Assembly: GCA_003550305.1 (NCBI GenBank)
Contig: QKYT01000024.1
Span: forward strand, 373,388-412,415
Reading direction: 5' to 3'
DNA: 39,028 nt
Source: Glomus cerebriforme
Taxonomy: Eukaryota > Glomeromycota > Glomeromycetes > Glomerales > Glomeraceae
The first letter of the stretch is position 1. Each line of letters starts with the position of its first letter. A program made the position numbers and the translations under genes. Under the pieces are notes generated by a model that was given only the letters and a program-made list of their open reading frames with translations, made no database searches and was not told where the DNA came from. Of this stretch, positions 1 to 11,129 are shown in pieces.

Positions 1-39
1 TTTAAATCGAGAAAAAAATTCAAAAATTTTTCATGATAC

Positions 40-40
<1 letters not shown>

Positions 41-74
<34 letters not shown>
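41..74. repeat. TTA/ATT trinucleotide microsatellite
   Basis: About eleven uninterrupted copies of a TTA unit, followed by a T-rich run. It is a simple sequence repeat with no visible gene association. Confidence 0.9.
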
Positions 75-1689
75 CTTTTTTCTTTTAATAATTAATAATA
101 TTGTTTGAATTTTTTTTCATTTAATCCATTCCCGGATTTTTGTATATAAGTTTCTTTATAGATTGTGGATAAACTGGATGTTTATTTCACGGGAAGTTAC
201 ATGGTTTGGGGGGTTAACAAAGTAATTTTTTACGCACGATGAGATTAGATAACAAACATAGTTAATGTTGTATATATCATTTATGCTCTAAACTTTTTTA
301 CATTATAAAAATCTAATAAAAGATTATGATACTAAAGTTGATAGATAATCTTTTTATTATTATTTTATTGTGTAAATACTTTAGTCCCAGTTGATATTTA
401 TTTTCGTCACAAAAAAGAAAACAAATAATACACTGTATGATCCCCATCATTGATACAAACTCTATTAATCATTCATTGTTGATACGCTTGGAGTTTTTCG
501 ATAAGGATGATTATTTTGTATATCGTGTTACTAAAGAAATTTCATTTTGTTAATGAACTTATTGTATAATGTGTACAACGTCGTATCTCATATCGACAAT
601 TTCATACCCTAATATAATTATTATAAAGTGAATTTCGCGTTTAACCTTTTTTTTAAAAAAAAAGAGGAAGGAAAAAATTCCTTTGATCCGATATACCGTT
701 AATTTTACTCCAAAAACCAGAATCTTGCATTCCGGATATATACTCGGTCCGCAAATCATTAAAACGTGCGTGACATAGCAATGTAACAGTTACACTATCA
801 TTCATAACTATATATGTTTGGCTAAGTGAATTTAGTGTCGGAGTTAAAGAAACTCCCTCCTCATTATATTTCTAAGCGTTATTAACACATCTTTTATTTC
901 TTTGAGTTATATTATTCCATTTAAAAGGTACAGTATATATTCATACTGTATATTACGTAATATATATTTAACGCTTATACATTCTATCCGCCGATTAAAT
1001 TAAATTAACAAAAAATTCCTCCAAGACCTCCTAATTCTTTTTTATAAAAAAAAAAAATAAATATAGATAGTTGGTTATTATTAAAAACATTAGGAACATA
1101 TCCTTAATTTTTATTATTAGTAGACATCTATTTAGTCTCTACCGTATAACATATCTCATACGGTATTTATAGTAACTTTTGATCGATTAAACCTGTATAA
1201 TAGACTTGAGAAAGGTCAATTGTGAGGTAGATGGTTAATGTATTATTTTTAATAGTATTAATAGACTAGTAATGGACATCTATTAGTATTCTTAATAATG
1301 ACCTTTATTTAGTGCAACATAAAATTGATTTCTTTAATAAAACCAAATTATTGTTCAATGATCTTAAATCGGTTCGTTAATCGAAAATTTATATCCGATA
1401 AACCAAATTTTGTCCGTTATATGCATAAATTTACAATGTAGCAAATAAATAAAATATAAATAAAATAAATAAAAAGAAACAAACCGACTGAAATGGATAA
1501 ATTTAATTGAACCAATTATAAAATCTGGTTTAATAGTTAATTGGTGTAAAAAAAAAAAACTTTAAGCGTTAATGTTGGACTAGTTGTTGTGTAGATCTGT
1601 TTGTTATTTTAGAATAATTTGACTTTTTATTATAAATATTCTACACCGATTTGTTTATTTGCTCGTTAAAATTTTAGAAAAGTACAAAT

Positions 1690-1800
1690 AGAATCCCTTA
1701 TTTTTCCGGTATTAAGCTCCCCCTATAAGCCATCATAATTCCGGTCAAAATTGTCATAATGCAGGCTAGGGTGCTTATTTTCGGGGGATGCTTAAAAACA
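1690..1800 (-). repeat. Dispersed short repeat, AATTTTGACCGG family, copy 1
   Basis: Read on the minus strand, this segment contains CCGAAAATAAGCA, then a TGCATTATG-like block, the core AATTTTGACCGG, ATTATGATGG and finally GAGCTTAATACCG. The same ordered blocks recur on the plus strand at about 32,872-32,990 and 35,265-35,393. A core fragment lies at about 36,708-36,745. No ORF is present. It is probably a non-autonomous mobile element remnant. Confidence 0.6.
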
Positions 1801-2054
1801 ATAATAATTCAAGCAATCAACAATTTTTGTCCAATCAAAATGAGTATTAATGAGTATTCAAATCACGAATTTAAAACTAGGTAGTCTAAACAAAGTTCCA
1901 ACTTTTTTAGTTATATGTCGCAGGATGTAGTCATGTAGCTTACGAGGAAATAGTGGCATAAAAAAGTTCGTATTTGTCCATTGTCACGTCACGTGATTAA
2001 GGTGCGTAACGAATCTTGAACTTGAATCAAACTATTTTGGATGGCACCTCACTA

Positions 2055-2132
2055 GCCCTGTTCATTGCCGGTCGGTCGGGGTTTATTAAACCTCAACCAA
2101 CCGAAAATGCGACCGACAGGAAATGAGCAGGT
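2055..2132. mobile_element. Short hairpin related to the adjacent inverted-repeat element
   Basis: The arms CCTGTTCATTGCCGGTCGGT and, on the opposite strand, CCTGCTCATTTCCTGTCGGT face each other with only a few mismatches. The outer CCTGTTCATT block matches the terminus of the 2,311-2,600 element 200 bp away, so this looks like a shorter derivative of the same family. It has no coding capacity. Confidence 0.5.
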
Positions 2133-2310
2133 CAGCAGGCCAGAATAATTTTATGATTTAAACGTAAAATGCATTTTGATTGGTTAAGGCTAAACATAAA
2201 TTTATTCTGATTGGTTAAAACATAATTTTAATTTCATTGGCCGATCATGCTGCTCGTCGCGTCGTTCTCTCGAGAAACATTATAAGTATTCTTTTATTTA
2301 AATACATATT

Positions 2311-2600
2311 AGGCCTGTTCATTTCTGACTGTTCGGGTTTTTGATCGCAAAATCCGTTAACCAATCCGAATATGTGATCAAAAATCAGAGTTGAGTTGGC
2401 TGATCGTGATCACAAAAAAATTTCAACTTCAACCAATAAGTACATTTGTTTTTGTTGATTTTACTCATTTTTTAAAATGTGATAAAAAAAACCACTTTTT
2501 TTTTAGGTCGGGTCACTGATCGAGTTACACAATCCCGTCAGCCAATATTTATCGACTCAAAACCCGATCAAAAACCCAATCAATCAGAAATGAACAAGCC
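2311..2600. mobile_element. MITE-like inverted-repeat element, about 290 bp
   Basis: The left end begins AGGCCTGTTCATTTCTGA and runs into GGGTTTTTGATCG. The right end, read on the other strand, begins AGGCTTGTTCATTTCTGA and runs into GGGTTTTTGATCG. The terminal inverted repeats are thus about 37-38 bp with few mismatches. The flanks allow an ATT direct repeat, or a TA target site if the ends are taken two bases further in. That would fit a Harbinger-like or a Tc1/mariner-like element respectively; the sequence alone does not decide. There is no transposase ORF, so it is non-autonomous. Confidence 0.7.
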
Positions 2601-4100
2601 TATTGCTGCGTTAATAGTTTAAGCGAATATTTGTATTATAATTAAATGTATAAGAAAATTTTTTTTGTTAAACTTTTCTAGTTTCTGGTCTGTAAATGGT
2701 AAAATAAATTTTAGTCCGAATTTTTTTCAAATTTTGATTCGTCACTATTGAAACATTAAATATTATATTCTCCGTAAATGAATTTTGATTGAAACTTTTG
2801 TTTCGATCGCTTATTTTCTGACTTTGTGTGGATCATAATTCTTTTTCAAGATACTCAAGAAGACAAGCTAAGCAAGAATCAAATATCAGAAGCCTGTAAA
2901 GGAGAAAAAATTCGTTTCTGAATGATATCATCCACCACAAACTTCATGATCACTCATTCCAGATGCAAATGATGATTATATTGTGTCAATTTGTTTCTGG
3001 AGACCTGAAAAATTTTATCACTGTTATGTTCCAATATAAGTAAATTATGTAATGGAAAATTAAAATCAAAGAATTGAGCAGAGATTAATCAAAGAAACGG
3101 TTTGTTACGAAGTTTAATAAAACTTTTTATGCACATGATAAAAGAGGTTTACATAAATTTTGCTTATGTAGTTATCAAAATCTGGCTCCATCTTAGAATT
3201 AATTAACGAGTTATTTCTGATATTAGTATATTTTTTGTCAAATTCACAACAAAATAATTTATTAAATTTTCTGAGCTAATGATACAAAACAAAAGCTCAT
3301 CATATTTTTTTAGTATAACATTAGCAATAATTTTTATGAATCTGAACAAATTTGCTCAAAATCTTTTAAAAAATAAAAAAGTAAGTAGTATAAATAAATA
3401 GAATTTAAATAGTAGATGGGTTTTTGCCAAGTGCTTGTACTTATTAAGTATGTCTTAATGATTATTAAATGCGTTTAGTTTAGTAAACATCATGAAAAAT
3501 ACTAATATAAATTTTAATTAAGATCTATTAAATTCTGGAGGGGGAATCGGTTATGTACCTTTCTTTATATTAATAAATTTATTTATCGGAATTATTTCTG
3601 CATTCACCATTTAATTTTATTATTCTTACTATGAAATATTTCTCATCTAGTTTTTATTCTATATATTAGGCTGATATTAATAAAGTACAAAATTTATAAA
3701 ATTTATGGAATAAAGCAAAAAGGATTAGTCTGAATTACCATCATCATTATTAATATCACCATTAGCAGCAGCATCAGTAACATCACCATCAATATCATCA
3801 TCATCATCATCATTTATATCATTTATATTAGGAATAAGACAAGAAATTTTGGAAATAATTGGTGTATAGTTCCTAATATAATGTATCTTTTCAAGCAAAT
3901 GGATAGTAGGAATAGTAGATGTTTTTGTAGTAAAATTTACTATCTGTTTATTCAACGAAAACAATTACTCTTTGATCTCCTCACTCTTATAAAAATTCGA
4001 ATCATTTGTTAGTAAATTCTAAACGAAATGTAAAGGTTTCTATGAAAAGCATTTATGATACCAAATTCTAGCGAATTAGCTTGAAAAGGTACATAAACTA
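2601..4100. other. Non-coding stretch with weak ORF traces
   Basis: No intact gene was recognised. A 26-codon stretch near 2950-3055 has coding-like composition but stops on both sides. A minus-strand ORF at 3725-3964 encodes 79 residues ending in an Asp/Asn-rich tail; the tail comes from an ATC/ATCATC repeat at about 3791-3825. Neither has supporting evidence beyond being open. Confidence 0.4.
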
Positions 4101-4103
4101 GAC

Positions 4104-4486
4104 AGTGGCATTTGGAAGGAGTTTGTAATAATGGTAATTATCATCATTTTTATCGTGACCTAACAGTAAAAGAACTAATACTGACCCCTAATCCTGTAGC
4201 AATAATAGGTCTTGCGGTAGCCGCAGGATCCACCCCTAAAATAAAAAAAAAATTTAGATCAAGTTTTGATCAACTTTGCCCTCAAAAATTTGGGATTGTA
4301 CATATTTCTAGTAAGAATTCTGTCATATTAGATCCATATTGACCTTCTGATGAACTATAAGGAAGGGGTTTAAATGTCGTTTGTTTTTGGTATCATGAAG
4401 ATTTTAAAAATGTAAAAATGAGCGCTAGATTCCAAGATTCCGCTGGAAAATTTTATGAAATAATAAATAAACAAATTATTCCTTAA
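4104..4486 (+). pseudogene. Broken gene of unrecognised family
   Basis: One continuous frame reads through 4104-4486 with two in-frame stop codons, a TGA at 4340-4342 and a TAA 18 bases later, before a final TAA near 4484. Both sides of the stops look coding: the residues before include LTPNPVAIIGLAVAAG, and those after include NVVCFWYHEDFKNVKMSARF. The third codon positions and residue mix are much more gene-like than the surrounding DNA. There is no ATG at the left end, but a possible splice acceptor TAG lies just upstream, so the visible part may be a last exon. I do not recognise the family. Sequencing errors at both stops are possible but less likely than decay. Confidence 0.45.
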
Positions 4487-5246
4487 TTTTATACTTTAAC
4501 TAAATTTGATAAATTAAATTATTTTTTTTTTATTGATTTAATTAATAATATAAAATTTTATTAGATAAAAATTATTATTTAGATATAATATGACTCTTCT
4601 CCTCTACTTCGCGTAATCCATACTATTATTCACCACTAGAACAACAGTAACACTCCATTCTTTTAAATCTTTTGTTCCGTCCTTTGGCGAGAGCTTATAT
4701 ATAAATTCAAAGCGCGAGTTGATTCTAATTATTTAAAATTTTAAATAGGTATAATTCATAAGTATCAAATAACTACTGTAGTTCGCGTACAGTATATATT
4801 AGCAAACATCTATTACGGTAATATTTCAACGACGAAGTCAAAATGTTTCAGATAAATTAAAATAAATCTTTAACAATATTTTTAATATACGCGTACAAAG
4901 TTATGTGATAAATGTGAATATATAAATTGTAATCTTTGTTACGCAAAAATTTAATAAATGTCATAGCTATATATTTTAATGTCGTTACAAAATAAAATTA
5001 AAGAAAAAGATTTAGAAATATAGTTGTGGAGCATGGCTTTTTTTCTGTGTAGAAAAGGATTGACAATTTCTATCCAATCAAATTTGTTAAAAACACAGTT
5101 TGGCCAAATTTGGTCTTGTATAGTAAAAAATCGGTTGACAATTTGCCGTATTTTAGAAGAATGTTGTTTAAAAATTCTAAGTTCGCCATTTTGATTTGTG
5201 GGTATTGGGTAATCACGTGTATGTATTTATACTATACCCATTATGG

Positions 5247-5423
5247 GGGGCGCCTATAGCGGGGGTAAATGTCGCCCCCCGTGAAATATTCACGGGGGGC
5301 GACATTTAGTTGAAGGGTTCTTACGAGCTTCGCGAGTAAGAACCCTTCCGCGTCACAGAGGGGCGTGCTACGTGATTTGTCAGCAAATCACGTGCCCGCC
5401 ACGCCCCCGCTATAGACGTCCCC
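5247..5423. mobile_element. GC-rich nested-hairpin element with 8-bp target duplication
   Basis: This 177-bp island is strikingly GC-rich. The termini are inverted repeats: GGGGCGCCTATAGCGGGGG at the left and, read on the other strand, GGGGACGTCTATAGCGGGGG at the right. The element is bracketed by the direct repeat CATTATGG at 5239-5246 and 5424-5431. Inside are three consecutive hairpins. One has 19-bp perfect arms around ATA (5267-5307, AAATGTCG into G/C runs). One has 13-bp perfect arms GAAGGGTTCTTAC (about 5312-5348). One has arms ACGTGATTTG / CAAATCACGT (about 5370-5393). There is no ORF. The 8-bp duplication resembles hAT-type insertion; that link is inference. Confidence 0.75.
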
Positions 5424-5699
5424 CATTATGGCATTATCTTTACAACAAGGGATAACGATAAATCAAAAAAAATCCGGCTAAAATAGTAGTTCTAGGCCTC
5501 AATCACACATCATATCTCAAGAAACTGGTTTTTTTCTGGATTTATTTTAAATATTCTCATGAATTCATATGGTAGATATGATAAGGTACATTTGTAATCA
5601 GTAATATCAGATATAACTCTAGTAACATCGTCGGAATTTTTTTTCTCATTTTATCTCCTCTCATTTTATTTCCTCTCTGTGTATCTCATACTTTTCTAC

Positions 5700-5890
5700 T
5701 TTTTTTTTTTTGAGGTTTTTTTTTTTTGTAAAAAAAAAAAAATCCTTATATTCCTATACTCCCTATACTCCATATATTCCATTTATTCCGTATACTCCTC
5801 ATACTTCGTATTCACCTTTTACTCCTCATATTTCCGTATATTCATCATACTTCGCATTCATATTTCCGTATACTCTTCTACTTTATTCAT
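5700..5890 (+). repeat. Pyrimidine-rich degenerate repeat (TATACTCC-like)
   Basis: Poly-T and poly-A runs are followed by degenerate repeats of TATACTCC, TTCCGTATA and TTCATACTTC. Open frames here translate into Tyr/Ser/Pro-rich low-complexity peptides that are by-products of the repeat, not genes. A shorter related patch lies at about 7005-7070. Confidence 0.7.
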
Positions 5891-7489
5891 TCATCGCGTA
5901 AAGGCCATTTTTATCGATATATAGCAAAAAATTTAAAATGGTAAGTTGGGACTTAAAAGTATCGAGTTTATTCTAATTATTTGAATAATCAAAGTTAATA
6001 AATCAGCTGAAGACAAGGAACTAATAGAATTTTGAATAAAACAGCTTATATAACAAAATTAAGGACTACGGCGGTTTACTCCACCGATTTACTGAATTAT
6101 GAGAATATAAAAATTTTTCGATTTCCTATTTACCAATATCATTTATCGAATTGATAATTTTTTTTATTATTGAAGATTCAACCAATTTTTTAAAATTAAA
6201 CTTATCAAGATTGGAGAATTTTTTTTTTTACCGATAATCTGACTTAATCTTTTATGAGGATTTATCCAATTTGTTAAATTTTAAATTTATTATAAATTCT
6301 ATTATGTAAATAAATCACTTGTTATTTTAAATAAAAATTTTTTAATTATTTTTCGTCTAAAGTTATAAAGTTATGAACTCCGTTTTATGTAACAAATGTG
6401 AAATATACAGTAATTCAGTAATAGTAAGTTGGTTACGCGAAAATTCAAATAGATGCCATTGATTCCTTAAAGTTATTTACTATTACAATATCATTTATAC
6501 AAAATAAAAATTAAGGGAGAAAAGAAACAAATACTTCACTTAGAAATTTTATGACAAAAGTGTTGCTGTAAATTTATTACCTTAAATTTTAAAATATAAT
6601 GATTTTTTTATTTGTGTAATCTTTAAGTAATTAAAAAATCTTCAAACCAAAATCGAATTTATACTGTAAGCGATTAATCGAAAATTTTTTAGTAAAGATG
6701 CCATTGGTAATTCGGGCCAAATTTATAGTGCCGCCCAGATTTACCATATTGTGCAACACTCTAGCACTACTAATTTCATCATACATAATGTAAAAAAAAG
6801 TTTCTAAAGAAAACTTTTTTATATTAATGTAGTAATTATGTGATTATGCAGTTAATCTTGATAACTACAAATTAGTCTAAAATAAAAAAAAAAAAATCCG
6901 GCTGAAATATAGTTTTGGACTTGTTCTTTTCCGGATTGATTTTTAATATTTTCATGAATTTCATATGATAAATATGATGTCGCATATCATAGGAATTTTC
7001 AAACTCTCTTGTATTCCCATATTCCATATACAGTATTCCGTATACTCCGCCACTTTACTCCTTTATTCTACCCATGTCTACTTCTGAGCAATAATAACGC
7101 TCCATTCTTTTATCACTTAGCAATTCAGCATGATACTACTGACTCCTTCACCATTTTAAAATCATATTTTCTTTTCATTGTCGCCATAGAGAAAGTTTAA
7201 AATAGTCAGTTATGTATTGTAGCCAATATATTTTCTTTATTTTTAGAAAAAAGGCATGTTTTTATTGTTTAAAATTTTTGGAATTTCACTTTATGTAATT
7301 TTCTAGATAGTTGATTAATATATATACTTTCACTACGTAACATAGGGTTGGATAATATATTAATTCTTAATAGATTTTGATTAATTGATTTAAGTTCATA
7401 TCAACATACAACGACAACAAATTCAAATACAGAAGAAATAGTTGTGTTAATAAAGTGAAAACACCTTATTTGACATATATGTAAAATTT

Positions 7490-10400
7490 TAATTAAAACA
7501 AACGAAATAAAACATGTAAAGAAGTTGATCCCAAAACTCATTTTTACACTTTTCTATGAAAGATTCATTTTTACGGAAATTTTACAGAAATCACAGAGAT
7601 AACAGATAAAATTTTTTTACATGGAAAGAACTTTTACCTCGTGGAGAATTAATTTAACTGCAAATAATATATATTTTTTTTCGCATTTGCTGTTTGCAAA
7701 ATATCAGGCCATCCTTAAATCTGATTAGTTCATAAATTTTTGAAATTTTATTGGATAAAATTTATCGTGTAATCAGAAAAATTTTCTCATAAGCTTAATA
7801 ATTTCTGCAGTAGGAAATATTTCACAATGACAAAATAAAAAAGTAATTCACTTATTTTATGAATTACAAACCTAAAACATATCTGTAAATAAAAAATTTT
7901 TTTTTTTTTTTTATCTCCAATTTTATTATCGTAACCAAAATTTTGGCGTTTAATATACTTTGCACGGTATCATTCTTCAGAAAAGTTGAATCTTGATATT
8001 GAGATCTTTAATCTCATTTGACGTTGAATGCGATTTTGAATCCTGGTATATATGAAATACTCACGTCTTATACAGTAGTTAAGTCCACTCGTTTCGTTTA
8101 ATATGAATGAAAAATTGGTATAGGATTGTTATTGTTTAAACATAAATTCTATAAAAAATTTAAAACTTTTATGACATATTAAATTATATCAATTATCCAA
8201 TAGTATGATTTGTAAAGAAACGTAATTTTTGGCAAAACGGATGAATGTTGAGCGAAACTATTTGTGGGGCGGCTATATCAGAAAATTAGGACATACTTTG
8301 CCCTATATTTGTTCTATTGTAATATAGAATTTAGTGATTTAATGATTGATAAAATTAACACCATCATTTGTTAAATTACAATGAGATTTAATCTTAATGC
8401 ACAAGCCATTTAATCTGATAAATGCAATTCGGTAGACTTTAAATACGAGATATGTTCAATTACAAATCTTAATATATTTACAAAATATCAGATGAATTTC
8501 CCGAATCAGACAAAGTTGATTCATCTTCTATATCAAAATAAATACTACAGTATAATGTCTGTCCAACTCCTATTAAAAAATGTATTTCATGCTTTTTCCG
8601 TAAATGTAGCATATTAATGGAGTTTACGGATAGATATTATTCGGGTTACTTAGAATTTACTAATCATGTAACGGATTCACAGAGTTTTTGTAGAAAACAC
8701 GAGAATATTCGGATAATATTTTTTTTAGGGACGGTTAAAACCACCATTATAGAATATTTATTTTTGTGATTATTGTATCCTCTATTAGGTTATTAGATTC
8801 GTTCATTTGATTGTAATGAATTCTTTCCTGAATTAGAATCAATATCCGAAAAAAGATATTTTAGAACTAAAAACTCGATTTTCATATTCCTTTTTTTTTT
8901 TGCAATTTCTAGTTTTCTTTAAACTAATTAATTATTGTTTTTAATGACAAATTATTTAAATTATTTATTAACAGACACTTTTATTGTAAAAACTATTAGA
9001 CACTCTTTGCGATGCATCATAATTTATTTAACATATATTTGGCGTGTCATAGCGTAAAGTCGTAACAGTGATGTCTTCTAGATATTGAGGGTTTGATAAT
9101 TAGGTTAGAAAAGTAATTTTATGTAACTTTTAAAAATAAATATCTTTTAATTTGCACGTTTTGGTGGGTAGATCACAATTCAATCACAACTTTAGCGGCA
9201 ATTTTGAAACTCAGAATTAATGGTTCTGGATGAGGGATCAATTATATATCTTCTTTTATATAAAGAAACTTCAAAGATTTTGTGTTGTTGGTATTTAAAT
9301 GTCTGGATTTCTCTCACAATTGTTTTATTTTGTCTTTGTAAAGTCGATGATATTGTTAAAATGAAACATCATGAAAAATACTGTATAACTTCATCTAACG
9401 AGCGAAAGAAGCATAAAAAATTTTGAATTTAGAAGAATCTAAAGAATTTCTGTGATTATGATGCCACATCATTGAAATTACTTGCGTCGTAAATTTGAGG
9501 ATAAAATGGTAGTAACTATCAAAAGATTGCAAGTATCTTGCCAAGATGTGCTTAATAAAAAAAATCTCTTATTCTTTGAAATTGCGATTCGGAAAGGATT
9601 ACACATTTTAAGTACCATAAGTGATTAATGCACTATCCCAACTCCAAAGTTAATTTCAGCATAATAGTATACAAATAAGTTAAAACATTCAATTGAAAAA
9701 AAATTTTCTGGGTTTTATGTGATGTATTATCTCACTATTATTAAAATTCATGCGTGTATCAATGAATATAATATCTATCTATCGGCATAAAGTACGATTA
9801 AAAAAACTGAGCGAATGATGTACGCTCCTTGTACTGCACAATAAAGTTTATTAGGAAAATGGGCAAAATCCAATGCAGCCATTTAAAAATATTGGTACAA
9901 TCCTAATGATGTATAATAATCTGCATTGCGCCAATACATCTTGTATTACGCAAATAAAGATAATGTAGCCATTTTTTTTCAGCAACAATATGCCGGTAAT
10001 TATAAATGCTGTGTTCATTCTAGAACAAACATTTTAGCCATAAAAAGCAGATGAAATAAAAAAAAATAAAATTGAAATGGAATGCATGAAAAGTATCAGA
10101 GGATAGAGTATATTGTTATTATGAGTGTTATACAACGTTTCAGGGTGGTAAGAATATTGATTTCGAATAACAAAAGGGTACGAAAATTATATGCACATAG
10201 ATATGTATAGTCATATGATAAAAATTTATTATAAAAAAATCATAAACTTTGTAAACTGAAACGGTCGGCTCACGAGAATTTAAAAAAATTTTTGCCCGGC
10301 CTTATTCTAATACAACTTCAAGAAGCAACGACATAATTGACAATATTATCAAAGAATTAATCTTAAATCTGACCCCGTAAAAAAAAGTTGATCTGTATTT

Positions 10401-10525
10401 TCATTGTGTTTTTCCTATAAATGTATCCTGATTTAAAAAATCAGGCTCTCCGTAAAATACCAAATCATTGTACTGTAGTTAAATGATTATGGCTTCTGTA
10501 ACACACTTCTAAAGCGAAATCGATG

Positions 10526-10564
<39 letters not shown>

Positions 10565-11129
10565 TTCATTTCAAAGTTCAAGAGGTTATGTAAAAAAAAA
10601 AAAAAAAAAAAAAAAAGAAAAAAAATTAAGGGATCTGAATTGTTACAAATTGTGTCACAAATTCTTTGTCAACAGGTTGTCCTATAATTAAATTCCTGAT
10701 ATCATTTGATAGGTTGACTATGATGTTAAAAGCAAAATATACATATTTAAAAATCCTATTTTTAAAACTATGTACTACATAATTAACTTGTATTCCATTT
10801 GCGGAAATAATTTTGCACCTCCGAATTTTCCGTTTATCCATTTATCAAATAAAGATTTCCGTCATTATTTATCTCATTATGGAATGATTGTAGATCAATG
10901 CTAATTATGGCGTATTTAGAATCGCGGACAATTTTTTTTTTACTTTCGTATTAAATTTAGTTATTTCATAGACATTCCTAATTTACATATGAATAATAGT
11001 TGTTCAAATTGATGATTGTTATAGTTCGATATTTGTAATATATGCAAAATTTTCAATATAAACTCGCAAAAATATCTCAAATTTGCTAATTTAACGCGTA
11101 ATAACTCAAGATATTATAAATATCTAATA
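7490..11129. other. Non-coding region upstream of the oxidase genes
   Basis: Nothing recognisable was found over 3.6 kb. Two ORFs are open: 68 codons at 9220-9426 on the plus strand and 71 codons at 10,626-10,841 on the minus strand. Lengths like these are expected by chance. The second has a reasonable residue mix but no homolog in the window. Two long poly-A tracts at 10,534-10,562 and 10,592-10,616 are separated by 29 bp and could mark retroposed sequence. The promoter of the first oxidase gene must lie in the last few hundred bases, but I see no specific element. Confidence 0.5.
10534..10616 (+). repeat. Twin poly-A tracts
   Basis: Runs of 29 and 25 adenines are separated by 29 bp of ordinary sequence. 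Poly-A this long may be a retroposition scar, but no recognisable retroelement body or target duplication is visible. Confidence 0.7.

Larger units (their letters stand above)
1..2040. other. Gene-poor AT-rich stretch
   Basis: No supportable gene was seen. The stretch opens with a TTA/ATT trinucleotide microsatellite at about 41-74. A small inverted repeat (TACCGTAT and ATACGGTA) sits near 1140-1165. A copy of the dispersed repeat with core AATTTTGACCGG lies at about 1690-1800 and is annotated separately. Short ORFs here are no longer than expected by chance at this base composition. Confidence 0.6.
4580..7480 (+). repeat. Three diverged tandem units, about 1.3-1.4 kb period
   Basis: Landmarks recur in the same order. 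A CTCTTCT...CGCGTAA block appears near 4592 and 5873, with a weaker counterpart near 7046. A TCCGGCT block followed by ATTTCATGAATT-like and CATATG sequence appears near 5475 and 6897. CTCCATTCTTTTA appears near 4653 and 7099. A block with GTTACGC lies near 4938 and 6434. The units are too diverged and indel-rich for exact boundaries by eye. No conserved ORF runs through them. The second interval is interrupted by the GC-rich hairpin element. Confidence 0.5.

Noticed and set aside
3725..3964. 79-codon minus-strand ORF with an Asp-rich tail
   Set aside because: The acidic tail comes from an ATC trinucleotide repeat, and no homolog or splice context supports the rest.
5679..5924. Tyr/Ser/Pro-rich ORFs
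   Set aside because: They are two frames of the same degenerate pyrimidine-rich repeat.
10626..10841. 71-codon minus-strand ORF next to poly-A tracts
   Set aside because: The composition is acceptable, but several ORFs of this length are expected by chance in 39 kb, and nothing else supports it.
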